Source: Novosphingobium subterraneum
Lineage (GTDB): Bacteria; Pseudomonadota; Alphaproteobacteria; Sphingomonadales; Sphingomonadaceae
Reading direction: 5' to 3'
Length of the DNA stretch: 64,000 bases
NCBI RefSeq assembly: GCF_000807925.1
Contig: NZ_JRVC01000007.1
Coordinates: 62,001 to 126,000, forward strand
Shown: in pieces, positions 9,168 through 16,256 of the stretch
Layout of the letters: each line of letters begins with the position of its first letter
How positions within the stretch are numbered: position 1 is the first letter of the stretch
Made by a program: the position numbers and the translations under genes
Notes under the pieces: generated by a model
Seen by the model: only the letters and a program-made list of their open reading frames with translations
What the model was told of the DNA's origin: nothing
The model's database searches: none

Positions 9168-9626
9168 TCAGGCCTCGCACCAACTGCTGCGCCGGCCCTT
9201 CCAAAGTTCGGCGAGGCCTTCGGCCTCGAGAATTGCGCCGAGGCTGCGCCCGTTTCGCGTGACGACCCGCAGCGCGCGGCCATAGCGGTCAGTGCCGCGC
9301 CCCTGCACCTCCAGTTCGAACGGTCCGGCATTGAGTAATTCGACCAGCCGGTGTGTCGCCCGCATGCCGAGCCTGGCTTCCGCCACGCATGCAGGCTGGG
9401 AAGTTTCGGGCGTGTTGATGTCCGCGATGCGGATCTTGAGGCCGTTGAGCCAGAAGGTGTCGCCATCCACGACGCAGGTCACGCGCGGGCCCGGGGCGCA
9501 CAATTCGAACCGGGCTTGCGCCGTGTCCGGCGGGGCCGCGCTGGCAAGGGCGTTATCGGCGAGCGACAATGCGGCAAGCGACGTGAGGCCGAGAGCCGTG
9601 GCGAGGAGGACTGTGATCTTGTGCAT
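9168..9626 (-). CDS. Secreted thermonuclease (SNase-like) family protein
   Basis: A 152-residue protein with an N-terminal signal peptide (ending near ALASA) and a staphylococcal-nuclease-like fold. The metal-binding and catalytic region CVVDGDTFWLNGLKIRIADI, then NTPETSQP, and the later DRYGRALRV match the family core: the Asp of DGDTF, the Arg of IRIADIN and the Glu of PETS are all present. The domain is somewhat short at the C-terminus, with a final Cys (SSWCEA) that may pair with CVAEAR or the exported CAPG. It is expected to degrade nucleic acid outside the cytoplasm. Confidence 0.85.
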   Translation of the reverse strand: MHKITVLLATALGLTSLAALSLADNALASAAPPDTAQARFELCAPGPRVTCVVDGDTFWLNGLKIRIADINTPETSQPACVAEARLGMRATHRLVELLNAGPFELEVQGRGTDRYGRALRVVTRNGRSLGAILEAEGLAELWKGRRSSWCEA

Positions 9627-9731
9627 GGACGGGTTCTGGAAGGTCCGGCTCCGTCCCGCGCCTCCGTATGCCTTCGCTCAGTGATGAGGCTAAGGGGAGG
9701 GACTCAGGGCTTCCAGCTCAGGTATTTCTCT

Positions 9732-9746
9732 CAGTGGTAACCACTG
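9732..9746. promoter_or_regulatory. Inverted repeat upstream of the 56-residue membrane-protein gene
   Basis: CAGTGG, a three-base spacer and CCACTG form a 15-base inverted repeat 29 bases before the small gene at 9775. Its position suits an operator for that gene or for the divergent nuclease gene. No regulator is identified. Confidence 0.25.
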
Positions 9747-9774
9747 GATAACCGGCTCGTGCCATAGTCGTTCC

Positions 9775-9945
9775 ATGTTCGGACCACGGCTCACCACGAT
9801 ATTTGCAAGCCGCTGGAAAGCGCTGTGGTGGGCAGGCTCGATCCTGCTTCTCACCTGGTCGCTGGTGCCTGCTGCCGAGGACCGCGACTCTTCCGGGAGC
9901 GCAAGGCCCGCACACGTCGATCCCTGGGCGAAGGACGCGAAATAG
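9775..9945 (+). CDS. Small single-helix membrane protein, 56 residues
   Basis: A short open frame starts at ATG 9775 and ends at TAG 9943-9945. The product begins MFGPRLTTIFASRWKALWWA, continues with a hydrophobic helix (AGSILLLTWSLVPAA) and ends with a polar tail rich in Asp, Arg and Lys (PWAKDAK at the end). The pattern of a short amphipathic, Trp-rich head, one helix and an acidic tail resembles small proteins I have met in sphingomonads, but I cannot name a family. It ends six bases before the convergent DUF486 gene. Confidence 0.55.
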   Translation: MFGPRLTTIFASRWKALWWAGSILLLTWSLVPAAEDRDSSGSARPAHVDPWAKDAK

Positions 9946-9951
9946 CGCCCG

Positions 9952-10299
9952 CTATTTGCCGCCAAACAGGAACGCCACGGCGGCCATGATGCAGGCGAAC
10001 GCGGCGAAGTGCCGCCAGTGCAGCGGCTCCTTCAGAAACACGACCATGAACACCCCGAACACGATCAGCGCGATCGCCTCCTGCGTGATCTTGAGCTGAC
10101 CGGCGCTCCATCCGCTCAATGCGCCGATGCGATTGGCCGGCACGGCCAGGCAATATTCCAGCAAGGCAATGCCCCAGCTGATCAGGATGACCAGAAGCAC
10201 CGGTCGCTGGGCGACAGCTGCGGGACCGCCCTGGATGTGCCAGTACCAGGCAATCGTCATGAACAGGTTGGACAGGACAAGCAGGACGATCGTGGTCAT
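9952..10299 (-). CDS. DUF486 / DMT-type small membrane protein
   Basis: A 115-residue protein with four membrane helices, starting MTTIVLLVLSNLFMTIAWYW. The segments ISWGIALLEYCLAVPANRIG and LKITQEAIALIVFGVFMVVF are typical of DUF486, a family in the drug/metabolite transporter clan with one four-helix unit per chain. The in-frame ATG at 10344 would add a Pro/Ser-rich extension that family members lack. Substrate is unknown. It ends convergently with the small gene at 9775. Confidence 0.82.
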   Translation of the reverse strand: MTTIVLLVLSNLFMTIAWYWHIQGGPAAVAQRPVLLVILISWGIALLEYCLAVPANRIGALSGWSAGQLKITQEAIALIVFGVFMVVFLKEPLHWRHFAAFACIMAAVAFLFGGK

Positions 10300-10411
10300 T
10301 GGTCGGGACGATTCCGATGGGCAGGGGGCCGATGGGAAGGGCATGCGAAAGTTGTGCGAATCTTAACGGTTGAGCCCGCAATAATGCGTAGCCACATGCC
10401 AGAGGTAGCCG

Positions 10412-10762
10412 ATGTCCGATGCCAGATCGACTTATCGCTATGCCGTACTTCTGCTGGGCGGAAGCGTGCTGGTCGTGGGTGCGCTGATCGCCAGCGGTCT
10501 CAGCAGCAAGGCAAGCGCTCCCGCACAGGCAGACATCGCCACTGCCGAGAATGCCGCAGCGCTTCAAAGACAGTCCGCTTTTGAAAAGTGGGCTGATGAA
10601 GGCGAGATGGCAGAGGGGAAAGGGCGACTGATCGGCGAGGTCGAACTGGACGGAAAGATGGTCGAACTTCGCCAGCTTCCTGACGGTGTCGAGCCTGGAC
10701 ATCCAGATCAGGACTTGCCCGCCGACGAGGTCGCGGCAGGGCGGGGTGAACCCGCGCCCTGA
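10412..10762 (+). CDS. Hypothetical single-helix membrane-anchored protein
   Basis: A 116-residue protein of unknown function. One membrane helix (YAVLLLGGSVLVVGALIASG, about residues 10-30) is followed by a hydrophilic region ending in a Pro/Gly/Glu-rich tail. The middle part (GRLIGEVELDGKMVELRQLP) looks like a short beta segment. No motif points to a function. It ends eight bases before the convergent acidic-protein gene, so it is not in an operon with it. Confidence 0.6.
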   Translation: MSDARSTYRYAVLLLGGSVLVVGALIASGLSSKASAPAQADIATAENAAALQRQSAFEKWADEGEMAEGKGRLIGEVELDGKMVELRQLPDGVEPGHPDQDLPADEVAAGRGEPAP

Positions 10763-10770
10763 TTTCGGCT

Positions 10771-11094
10771 TCAGGCTCCGCGCGGAGTCTCGTCGTCTTC
10801 GGACACGCCCTCGCCGTAGATCCCTGCCTCATCGTCGTCGTTGCGCTCGCCGCGATAGGCGCTCATGTCGATCCGGCCGGAGCTGACCATCTGCTTCATG
10901 TGGTCAACGAGGTCGGGTACGTCGGCGTCGTCACCACCAAGCCCCTGGCCGGTTACCTTCTCGCCCAGATCCTGCTCGCCCAGCACGCTGGTCGCCCGTG
11001 AAAGAGCCTCGTCGGCAACGGTCTGCGCCTGGGCATCGCCGTCTTCCTGCTCGGTATTCACCGCTTCGGGCGCTGGCGTCTTGTCGTCGATCAT
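10771..11094 (-). CDS. Hypothetical acidic soluble protein
   Basis: A 107-residue protein very rich in Asp and Glu, without membrane helices or signal peptide. The best ordered part is DVPDLVDHMKQMVSSGRIDM followed by SAYRGERNDDDEA. The start at 11094 is well supported by AAGGAGA seven bases upstream. No family is recognised. Upstream, GGAAC (11139-11143) and CGTA (11119-11122) are spaced 16 bases apart, one base off the EcfG stress-promoter consensus; this is weak evidence for stress control. Confidence 0.6.
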   Translation of the reverse strand: MIDDKTPAPEAVNTEQEDGDAQAQTVADEALSRATSVLGEQDLGEKVTGQGLGGDDADVPDLVDHMKQMVSSGRIDMSAYRGERNDDDEAGIYGEGVSEDDETPRGA

Positions 11095-11144
11095 GGGCGT
11101 ATCTCCTTTGCCGAAGACTACGCCCTGATCGCCTGCCTGTTCCT

Positions 11145-11247
11145 CAGAGCGATCCGTTCCGATTGCATCGTACGGATCGCTCTGGATTCTTGTTTTGCCG
11201 CGTTTTCCGAGTCACCAGATGATACCATCTGGTTCGAAAACGCTCTA
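11145..11247. repeat. Palindromic intergenic repeat element with two hairpins
   Basis: Two structures lie in tandem between the acidic-protein gene and the dehydrogenase stop. The first has 13-base perfect arms at 11145-11157 and 11172-11184. The second has eight-base arms ACCAGATG (11214-11221) and CATCTGGT (11226-11233) around ATAC, flanked by CGTTTTC (11201-11207) and GAAAACG (11236-11242). The element reaches the stop codon of the minus-strand gene, so it is likely to be transcribed as its 3' end. From memory, sequences like the second hairpin recur in alphaproteobacterial intergenic regions; only one copy is in this window. Confidence 0.6.
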
Positions 11248-12117
11248 GCGCGTGGGGACCGGCACTTCGCCGGAATAGTCGTAGAAGCCGCGCCTGCTTT
11301 TGCGGCCGAGCCAGCCTGCCTCGACGTACTTCTGCAGCAATGGCGCCGGGCGGTACTTCGGGTCGCCGGTCGAGGCGAGGTAGATCTTCATGATCTCGAG
11401 CAGCGTGTCGAGGCCAATGAAGTCCGCCAGCTCCAGCGGGCCCATCGGATGGTTGAGGCCAAGCTTGACGCCCTTGTCGATGTCGACGATCGAACCCGTG
11501 CCGCTGCCCAGCACGAAGGCCGCCTCGTTGATGAACGGCACGAATATGCGGTTGACGATGAAGCCCGGCTCGTCCTGCGAGAGCACGATTTCCTTGCCGA
11601 TGTTCGCCACGTAATCACGCACCGCCTCGATTGTGGAAACCGAAGTGGCAAGGCCAGGGATGACCTCCACCAGCTTCATCAGCGGTACGGGATTGAAGAA
11701 GTGGATTCCGATGAAGCGCTCCGGATCCGGCGAGGATACTGCCATGCGCGTGATCGGGATCGACGAGGTGTTCGACGCCATGATTGCATGGGCAGCAAGG
11801 TGCTTTCCGGCGGATTCGAAGATCTTGTGCTTGATGTCCTCGCGCTCGGTCGCCGCTTCGATCACCAGGTCGGCTTCAGCGAGGGCGGCGTGATCAGAGA
11901 AGGTGTGCAGGTTGGCGACGGTCGTTGCAGCGAGGGCGGCATCGACCTTGCCCTTCTCGACCAGCTTGGAGAGGTCCTTGGCGATCTTGTCCCTGGCCTT
12001 GTCAGCCAGTTCGATCGACACGTCGCCGAGCAGGACCTTGAGCCCCGCCTGCGCCGATACCTGGGCGATGCCCGAACCCATCTGGCCCGCACCGATCACT
12101 GCAACCGTCTTGATCAT
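11245..12117 (-). CDS. 3-hydroxybutyryl-CoA dehydrogenase
   Basis: A 290-residue short 3-hydroxyacyl-CoA dehydrogenase. The N-terminal NAD-binding fold reads VAVIGAGQMGSGIAQVSAQA, with the acidic GDVS at the end of strand two. The catalytic region IHFFNPVPLMKLVEVI supplies the active-site His, and NRIFVPFINEAAFVL plus DIDKGVKLGLNHPMGPLELA form the dimerisation and substrate part. It oxidises (S)-3-hydroxyacyl-CoA, mostly C4, to the 3-keto form in butyrate/PHB-linked or beta-oxidation metabolism. In many alphaproteobacteria etfB-etfA lie between the adenosyltransferase and this gene; here only 87 bases separate them. Confidence 0.93.
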   Translation of the reverse strand: MIKTVAVIGAGQMGSGIAQVSAQAGLKVLLGDVSIELADKARDKIAKDLSKLVEKGKVDAALAATTVANLHTFSDHAALAEADLVIEAATEREDIKHKIFESAGKHLAAHAIMASNTSSIPITRMAVSSPDPERFIGIHFFNPVPLMKLVEVIPGLATSVSTIEAVRDYVANIGKEIVLSQDEPGFIVNRIFVPFINEAAFVLGSGTGSIVDIDKGVKLGLNHPMGPLELADFIGLDTLLEIMKIYLASTGDPKYRPAPLLQKYVEAGWLGRKSRRGFYDYSGEVPVPTR

Positions 12118-12204
12118 GAGGATGTCCCGCTCTGAATGAAATGCGGGAATGGCGGTTAGCGAGCGGCGGGACGTTAGTCCACCTGATGCTAGCGCGAGGC
12201 GCGT

Positions 12205-12771
12205 TCAGGGTTGGCGCGAGGCGCCAGGAACCCACAGCGGGTCGCTGCCCGCATTCGTCGCCCGGGCCAGCACGAACAGATAGTCCGAAAGCCGGTTGAG
12301 ATAGGCGAGCGCCTGCGGGTTCACCGGCTCTGCATCGGCCAGTGCGACCGCGCTACGCTCTGCCCGGCGCACGGTAGCGCGGGCGACGTGAATTCGCGCG
12401 GCGGCTTCCGATCCACCGGGCAGGAGGAAGCTGGTCAGCGGCGGCAAGCCTTCGTTCAGCGTATCGATCGCCGTCTCCAGCCACGCGACCTGGCTCTCTA
12501 CCACGCGCAGGACCATCTCGGAAGGGGTGAAGTCATCGCCGGGCGTGGCAAGATCCGCGCCCAGATCGAACAGGTCGTTCTGGATGCGCTGCAGGTTCCG
12601 CGCCGTGGTTTCCGACGCGACGACTGCGGCAAGGCCGATCAGGCTGTTGGCCTCGTCCACCTCGCCGATGGCCTGCATGCGGACATCGTGCTTGGCGCGG
12701 CGGGAACCGTCGACAAGGCCGGTGGTGCCGTCATCACCGGTGCGCGTGTAGATCTTGTTGAGCTTGACCAT
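12205..12771 (-). CDS. PduO-type cob(I)alamin adenosyltransferase
   Basis: A 188-residue ATP:corrinoid adenosyltransferase of the PduO type. The ATP-binding N-terminus reads NKIYTRTGDDGTTGL, followed by the conserved EVDEANSLIG and, near the C-terminus, RATVRRAERSAVAL and YLNRLSDYLFVLARA, which hold the Arg and Asp that contact ATP and the corrinoid. It makes adenosylcobalamin from cob(I)alamin, the cofactor of methylmalonyl-CoA mutase and similar enzymes. It follows the HIG1-like gene by 18 bases, so the two are probably cotranscribed. Confidence 0.93.
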   Translation of the reverse strand: MVKLNKIYTRTGDDGTTGLVDGSRRAKHDVRMQAIGEVDEANSLIGLAAVVASETTARNLQRIQNDLFDLGADLATPGDDFTPSEMVLRVVESQVAWLETAIDTLNEGLPPLTSFLLPGGSEAAARIHVARATVRRAERSAVALADAEPVNPQALAYLNRLSDYLFVLARATNAGSDPLWVPGASRQP

Positions 12772-12789
12772 TGCTGTGGTGTGCGCGCC

Positions 12790-13020
12790 TCAGCGCGAGA
12801 AGGCGAGCAGGATGGCGACCGTAACCACGGCGAGTCCCTGAAACTTGATGCGATTGAACATCATCTTGTTCTGCAGCAACTGGTTTGCCGTCGCGCCCGA
12901 GGCGGGATCGCGGTTGAGATCTTCCTTGGTGCTGTTCAGGAAGGCGATGATCCCGCGCACGAGCGAGACGACCGTCAGCGCGACGAAGATGATGATCAGC
13001 GGGATCAGGACGTAGTTCAT
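12790..13020 (-). CDS. HIG1-like two-helix membrane protein
   Basis: A 76-residue protein with two membrane helices (YVLIPLIIIFVALTVVSLVR and FQGLAVVTVAILLAF) joined by a polar loop. The second part, KMMFNRIKFQGLAVV, resembles the HIG1 domain (Met-Arg-x-Arg-x-x-x-Gln-Gly core) found in small proteins associated with respiratory complexes. Its ATG at 13020 overlaps the stop of gluQ as ATGA; a GTG two codons upstream (13026) is possible but less likely. Function in bacteria is not settled. Confidence 0.72.
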   Translation of the reverse strand: MNYVLIPLIIIFVALTVVSLVRGIIAFLNSTKEDLNRDPASGATANQLLQNKMMFNRIKFQGLAVVTVAILLAFSR

Positions 13021-13862
13021 GGACACTGATCTATGGCGTCGGACAGCGAAATACCAGTGTCAAATAGGGTAGCGCGGACCTCGGCTGCGACGGCGCGCCC
13101 GTCCTCGCCCGCCCGCCGCCGGTCCGCCAGGGCCGGGGCGTCGCGGCGCTTCGCCAGCTTGCGCCCATCGGCCTCCACCAGCAAGGGATGATGATGCCAC
13201 ACCGGCACCGGCAGGCCGAGCAGATGCTGGAGCAGGCGGTGGATGTGGGTCGCACGGAAAAGGTCCATGCCTCGCGTCACGTGCGTCACGCCGTCGGTTG
13301 CATCGTCAAGCGTTACGGCAAGGTGGTAGCTGGCCGGCGCATCCTTGCGCCACAGGATCACATCGCCGAAGATTTCAGGCGTGGCGATCTGAACGCCGTG
13401 GCGCTCGTCAGTCCACTCGAGTTCGCCCGCGAGCAGCGTAGCCTGCTCCATGTCCAGCCGCCATGCGACTTGCGGGCCGGGCGTAGGCCCGCGGCGCAGG
13501 CAGGTGCCGGGGTAGAGCGGACCGTCAGGCCCATGCGCCACGGCGGCGGCGGCAACCTCGGCGCGAGTGCAGGTGCACGGGTACAGAATGCCCATCGCGC
13601 GCAGCTCGTTGGCGGCGGTGCGATAATCTCCAACTCTCGAGGACTGAGGGGCAACTTCCCGGTAACTCAGCCGCAACCAGTCGAGGTCTTCGCGGAACTC
13701 TGCGGCAAGTTCGGGGCGCGAGCGGGCGCCGTCGATGTCCTCGATGCGCAAAAGGAACTCGCCTTGATCGCGAATGGCTCGGTCATGAGCGACGATTGCG
13801 GAAAACGCATGCCCGAGATGGAGCGGTCCGTTGGGACTGGGGGCAAAGCGGGTGACTGTCAT
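13017..13862 (-). CDS. gluQ: Glutamyl-Q tRNA(Asp) synthetase
   Basis: A 281-residue class I synthetase fragment paralogous to the catalytic half of GltX. The HIGH-type motif appears as APSPNGPLHLGHA near the start, and the KMSKS-type loop as KLAKRRDAP near residue 236. The four-residue CTCTRAEV patch is the typical zinc/substrate region. The anticodon-binding half is absent, as expected for GluQ, which activates glutamate without tRNA and attaches it to queuosine 34 of tRNA(Asp). It is the first gene of a minus-strand run; the four-base overlap with the HIG1-like gene suggests coupling. Confidence 0.92.
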   Translation of the reverse strand: MTVTRFAPSPNGPLHLGHAFSAIVAHDRAIRDQGEFLLRIEDIDGARSRPELAAEFREDLDWLRLSYREVAPQSSRVGDYRTAANELRAMGILYPCTCTRAEVAAAAVAHGPDGPLYPGTCLRRGPTPGPQVAWRLDMEQATLLAGELEWTDERHGVQIATPEIFGDVILWRKDAPASYHLAVTLDDATDGVTHVTRGMDLFRATHIHRLLQHLLGLPVPVWHHHPLLVEADGRKLAKRRDAPALADRRRAGEDGRAVAAEVRATLFDTGISLSDAIDQCP

Positions 13863-13943
13863 GGCGCGAGCCTAGCGCGGTGCGACGGAGGCCGGAAGTC
13901 TGTCAGAAAGGGCGCTGGCAGAAGGTGCGCTGGATAAACAAAA

Positions 13944-13971
13944 CGGCTGCCCCGCCGGGGCAGCCGCTTTT
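13944..13971. terminator. Bidirectional rho-independent terminator
   Basis: Perfect ten-base arms CGGCTGCCCC (13944-13953) and GGGGCAGCCG (13957-13966) enclose a three-base loop. A C-TTTT run follows on the plus strand, and on the minus strand the stem is followed by TTTTGTTT. It lies just downstream of the 27-residue peptide gene on the minus strand and probably ends that transcript. Confidence 0.8.
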
Positions 13972-13997
13972 GTCGTTTATCGCATTTCCCTGCCTGC

Positions 13998-14081
13998 TCA
14001 GGCGAGCGTGGCAGTCCACATCAGGCTGCTGAGGCCAGCAGCGAGGATGATCGGGAATGCAAAAGCCGTGATGGCGCGCAT
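13998..14081 (-). CDS. Very small hydrophobic peptide, 27 residues
   Basis: A 27-codon frame starting at ATG 14081 encodes MRAITAFAFPIILAAGLSSL followed by MWTATLA. It has an exceptionally good ribosome binding site (AGGAGGA, six to seven bases before the ATG) and a strong terminator 30-55 bases after its stop, so it looks like a complete independent transcription unit. The product is one hydrophobic helix ending in ATLA, like a signal peptide without a mature protein or a small membrane peptide. I know of no characterised family. Confidence 0.5.
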   Translation of the reverse strand: MRAITAFAFPIILAAGLSSLMWTATLA

Positions 14082-14193
14082 GGTGTTCCTCCTGTTGAGA
14101 TCACCTTGCAGGACATCCTCCCAGTTCGTGTTCATCCGGCAGGGTGGGCTGGAAGCATCGGAACTGCGGCCCAAATACGCCGAATGACGTATG

Positions 14194-14239
14194 CTGCAAG
14201 TGCGAACAGGGCACTTGCAGTTGCATGTAACGCAACTGC
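14194..14239 (+). promoter_or_regulatory. Two overlapping, mutually exclusive hairpins upstream of guaA
   Basis: Hairpin 1 has perfect ten-base arms CTGCAAGTGC (14194-14203) and GCACTTGCAG (14211-14220) around a seven-base loop. Hairpin 2 has perfect eight-base arms GCAGTTGC (14217-14224) and GCAACTGC (14232-14239), again with a seven-base loop. They share GCAG at 14217-14220, so only one full stem can form at a time. They end 53 bases before the guaA start. This could be an RNA switch or a set of tandem operators; no T-run follows, so a classical attenuator is not visible. Confidence 0.5.
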
Positions 14240-14292
14240 CACATTTCGCCCGCCATCTGGACAGAAAAGCCCGCTGCCACTATCGGCCAGCC

Positions 14293-15852
14293 ATGAGCAT
14301 CCAGCCTTCAGAATCGATCCTGATCGTCGACTTCGGCAGCCAGGTAACGCAGCTTATCGCCCGCCGCGTGCGCGAAGCGGGGGTCTATTCCGAAATCGCA
14401 CCGTTCACGCAGGCCGAGGCCGCGTTCCACCGGATGAAGCCCAAGGGCATCATCCTCTCGGGATCGCCGGCCAGCGTACCCGCCGATGGATCCCCTCGCG
14501 CTCCGCAAGTGCTGTTCGACAGCGGCCTGCCGATCCTCGGCATCTGCTACGGCCAGCAGGTGATGAGCCATCAGCTTGGCGGCAAGGTCGAGCCGGGCGA
14601 TTCGGGCGAGTTCGGCCGTGCGTTCCTGACGGTGACCGAACCTTGCGTCCTGTTCGACGGGCTGTGGAAGGAAGGCGAACGTCACCAGGTGTGGATGAGC
14701 CACGGCGACAAGGTGACCCAGTTCGCTCCGGGCTTCCGCATCGTCGCAGTATCCGATGGCGCGCCCTTCGCGGTCATCGCCAACGACGAGAAGAAGTACT
14801 ACGGTACCCAGTTCCACCCCGAAGTGGTCCACACGCCCGACGGGGGCAAGCTGATCGCCAACTTCGTGCGCCACGTCTGCGGCTGCACCGGCGATTGGAC
14901 CATGGCGGAGTTCCGCAAGACCAAGATCGCCGAAATCCGCGAGCAGGTGGGAAGCAGCCGCGTGATCTGCGGCCTTTCCGGCGGTGTCGATTCGGCGGTA
15001 GCCGCAGTCCTGATCCACGAAGCCATCGGCGACCAGCTGACCTGCGTCTTTGTTGACCATGGCCTGATGCGCATGGGCGAGGCCGAGCAGGTCGTGTCGC
15101 TCTTCCGCAACCACTACAACATCCCGCTGGTCCACAAGGACGTATCGGCGCTGTTCCTTGGCGGCCTTGCCGGCGTGACCGATCCGGAAGCCAAGCGCAA
15201 GTTCATCGGCAAGACCTTCATCGACGTGTTCGAGGCCGAGGCCAAGCAGGTCGGCGGCGCCGACTTCCTGGCGCAAGGCACGCTTTACCCCGACGTGATC
15301 GAATCGGTCTCTTTCACCGGCGGCCCTTCGGTGACGATCAAGAGCCACCACAATGTCGGCGGCCTGCCAGAACGCATGAACATGAAGCTGGTCGAGCCGC
15401 TTCGCGAACTGTTCAAGGACGAAGTGCGCGCGCTGGGACGCGAACTGGGCCTGCCCGAGATCTTCGTCGGCCGGCACCCCTTCCCGGGCCCGGGCCTCGC
15501 CATCCGCATTCCCGGCGAGGTCACGCGCGAACGCTGCGACATCCTGCGCAAGGCCGACGCGATCTATCTCGAGGAAATCCGCAACGCCGGGCTCTACGAT
15601 GCGATCTGGCAGGCCTTCGCCGTGCTGCTCCCGGTCAAGACCGTGGGTGTCATGGGCGATTTCCGCACCTACGACAGCGTCTGCGCCCTGCGCGCCGTGA
15701 CCAGCACCGATGGCATGACCGCCGACATTTACCCGTTCGACGCCGGCTTCCTGTCGCGCGTGGCGACCCGCATCGTCAACGAGGTCAAGGGCATCAACCG
15801 CGTCGTCTATGACTACACCAGCAAGCCGCCGGGCACGATCGAGTGGGAGTGA
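14293..15852 (+). CDS. guaA: GMP synthase (glutamine-hydrolysing)
   Basis: A 519-residue GuaA, which aminates XMP to GMP using glutamine and ATP. The glutaminase domain has the catalytic Cys in [13 protein letters not shown] and His-Glu in [10 protein letters not shown]. The PP-loop ATP pyrophosphatase domain follows with [13 protein letters not shown], and the C-terminal dimerisation domain ends [17 protein letters not shown]. The ATG at 14293 ([17 protein letters not shown]) matches the family start; the frame is open upstream but that part has no family similarity. The stop overlaps a GTG start of the acetyltransferase gene. Confidence 0.97.
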   Translation: MSIQPSESILIVDFGSQVTQLIARRVREAGVYSEIAPFTQAEAAFHRMKPKGIILSGSPASVPADGSPRAPQVLFDSGLPILGICYGQQVMSHQLGGKVEPGDSGEFGRAFLTVTEPCVLFDGLWKEGERHQVWMSHGDKVTQFAPGFRIVAVSDGAPFAVIANDEKKYYGTQFHPEVVHTPDGGKLIANFVRHVCGCTGDWTMAEFRKTKIAEIREQVGSSRVICGLSGGVDSAVAAVLIHEAIGDQLTCVFVDHGLMRMGEAEQVVSLFRNHYNIPLVHKDVSALFLGGLAGVTDPEAKRKFIGKTFIDVFEAEAKQVGGADFLAQGTLYPDVIESVSFTGGPSVTIKSHHNVGGLPERMNMKLVEPLRELFKDEVRALGRELGLPEIFVGRHPFPGPGLAIRIPGEVTRERCDILRKADAIYLEEIRNAGLYDAIWQAFAVLLPVKTVGVMGDFRTYDSVCALRAVTSTDGMTADIYPFDAGFLSRVATRIVNEVKGINRVVYDYTSKPPGTIEWE

Positions 15853-16256
15853 GCGTCCGCGCAGCCACTGCGGCGGACCGTGAAGCCACGGTCGCGCTGT
15901 GGGAGGTTGCGGGGCTTACACGGCCGTGGAACGACCCCGGCGCCGACTTTGACCTTGCCATGGCGACGCCGACATCGACGATACTGCTGGCCGAAACCGG
16001 GGCAGAATTAGGCGGCAGCGTGATGGTCGGCTTCGACGGTCATCGCGGCTGGGTCTATTACCTCGCCACCGCGCCAGACCGCCGCGGGCAAGGCATCGGC
16101 CGCGCGCTGATAGGCGCCGCAGAGGACTGGCTAAAGGCGCTTGATAGCCCGAAGATCCAACTCATGGTGCGCGGCGATAACAGCGCCGCGCGCGGCTTCT
16201 ATGACACCTTGGGTTACGAGCTGCAGGACGTCGTAGTTATCGGCAGGCGCATCTAG
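15849..16256 (+). CDS. GNAT-family acetyltransferase, YpeA-like
   Basis: A 135-residue GCN5-type N-acetyltransferase. The acetyl-CoA-binding motif A reads [20 protein letters not shown], and the C-terminal [14 protein letters not shown] is the usual motif B. Length and the N-terminal [15 protein letters not shown] block match the YpeA group. The GTG at 15849 overlaps the guaA stop as GTGA, indicating coupling; a second GTG at 15843 is possible. The substrate is unknown. Its stop codon overlaps that of the convergent DUF3047 gene in a shared CTAG. Confidence 0.85.
   Translation: MSVRAATAADREATVALWEVAGLTRPWNDPGADFDLAMATPTSTILLAETGAELGGSVMVGFDGHRGWVYYLATAPDRRGQGIGRALIGAAEDWLKALDSPKIQLMVRGDNSAARGFYDTLGYELQDVVVIGRRI

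Noticed and set aside
11119..11143. GGAAC-N16-CGTA before the acidic-protein gene as an EcfG promoter
   Set aside because: One mismatch in the short -10 element; kept only as a remark in the gene entry.
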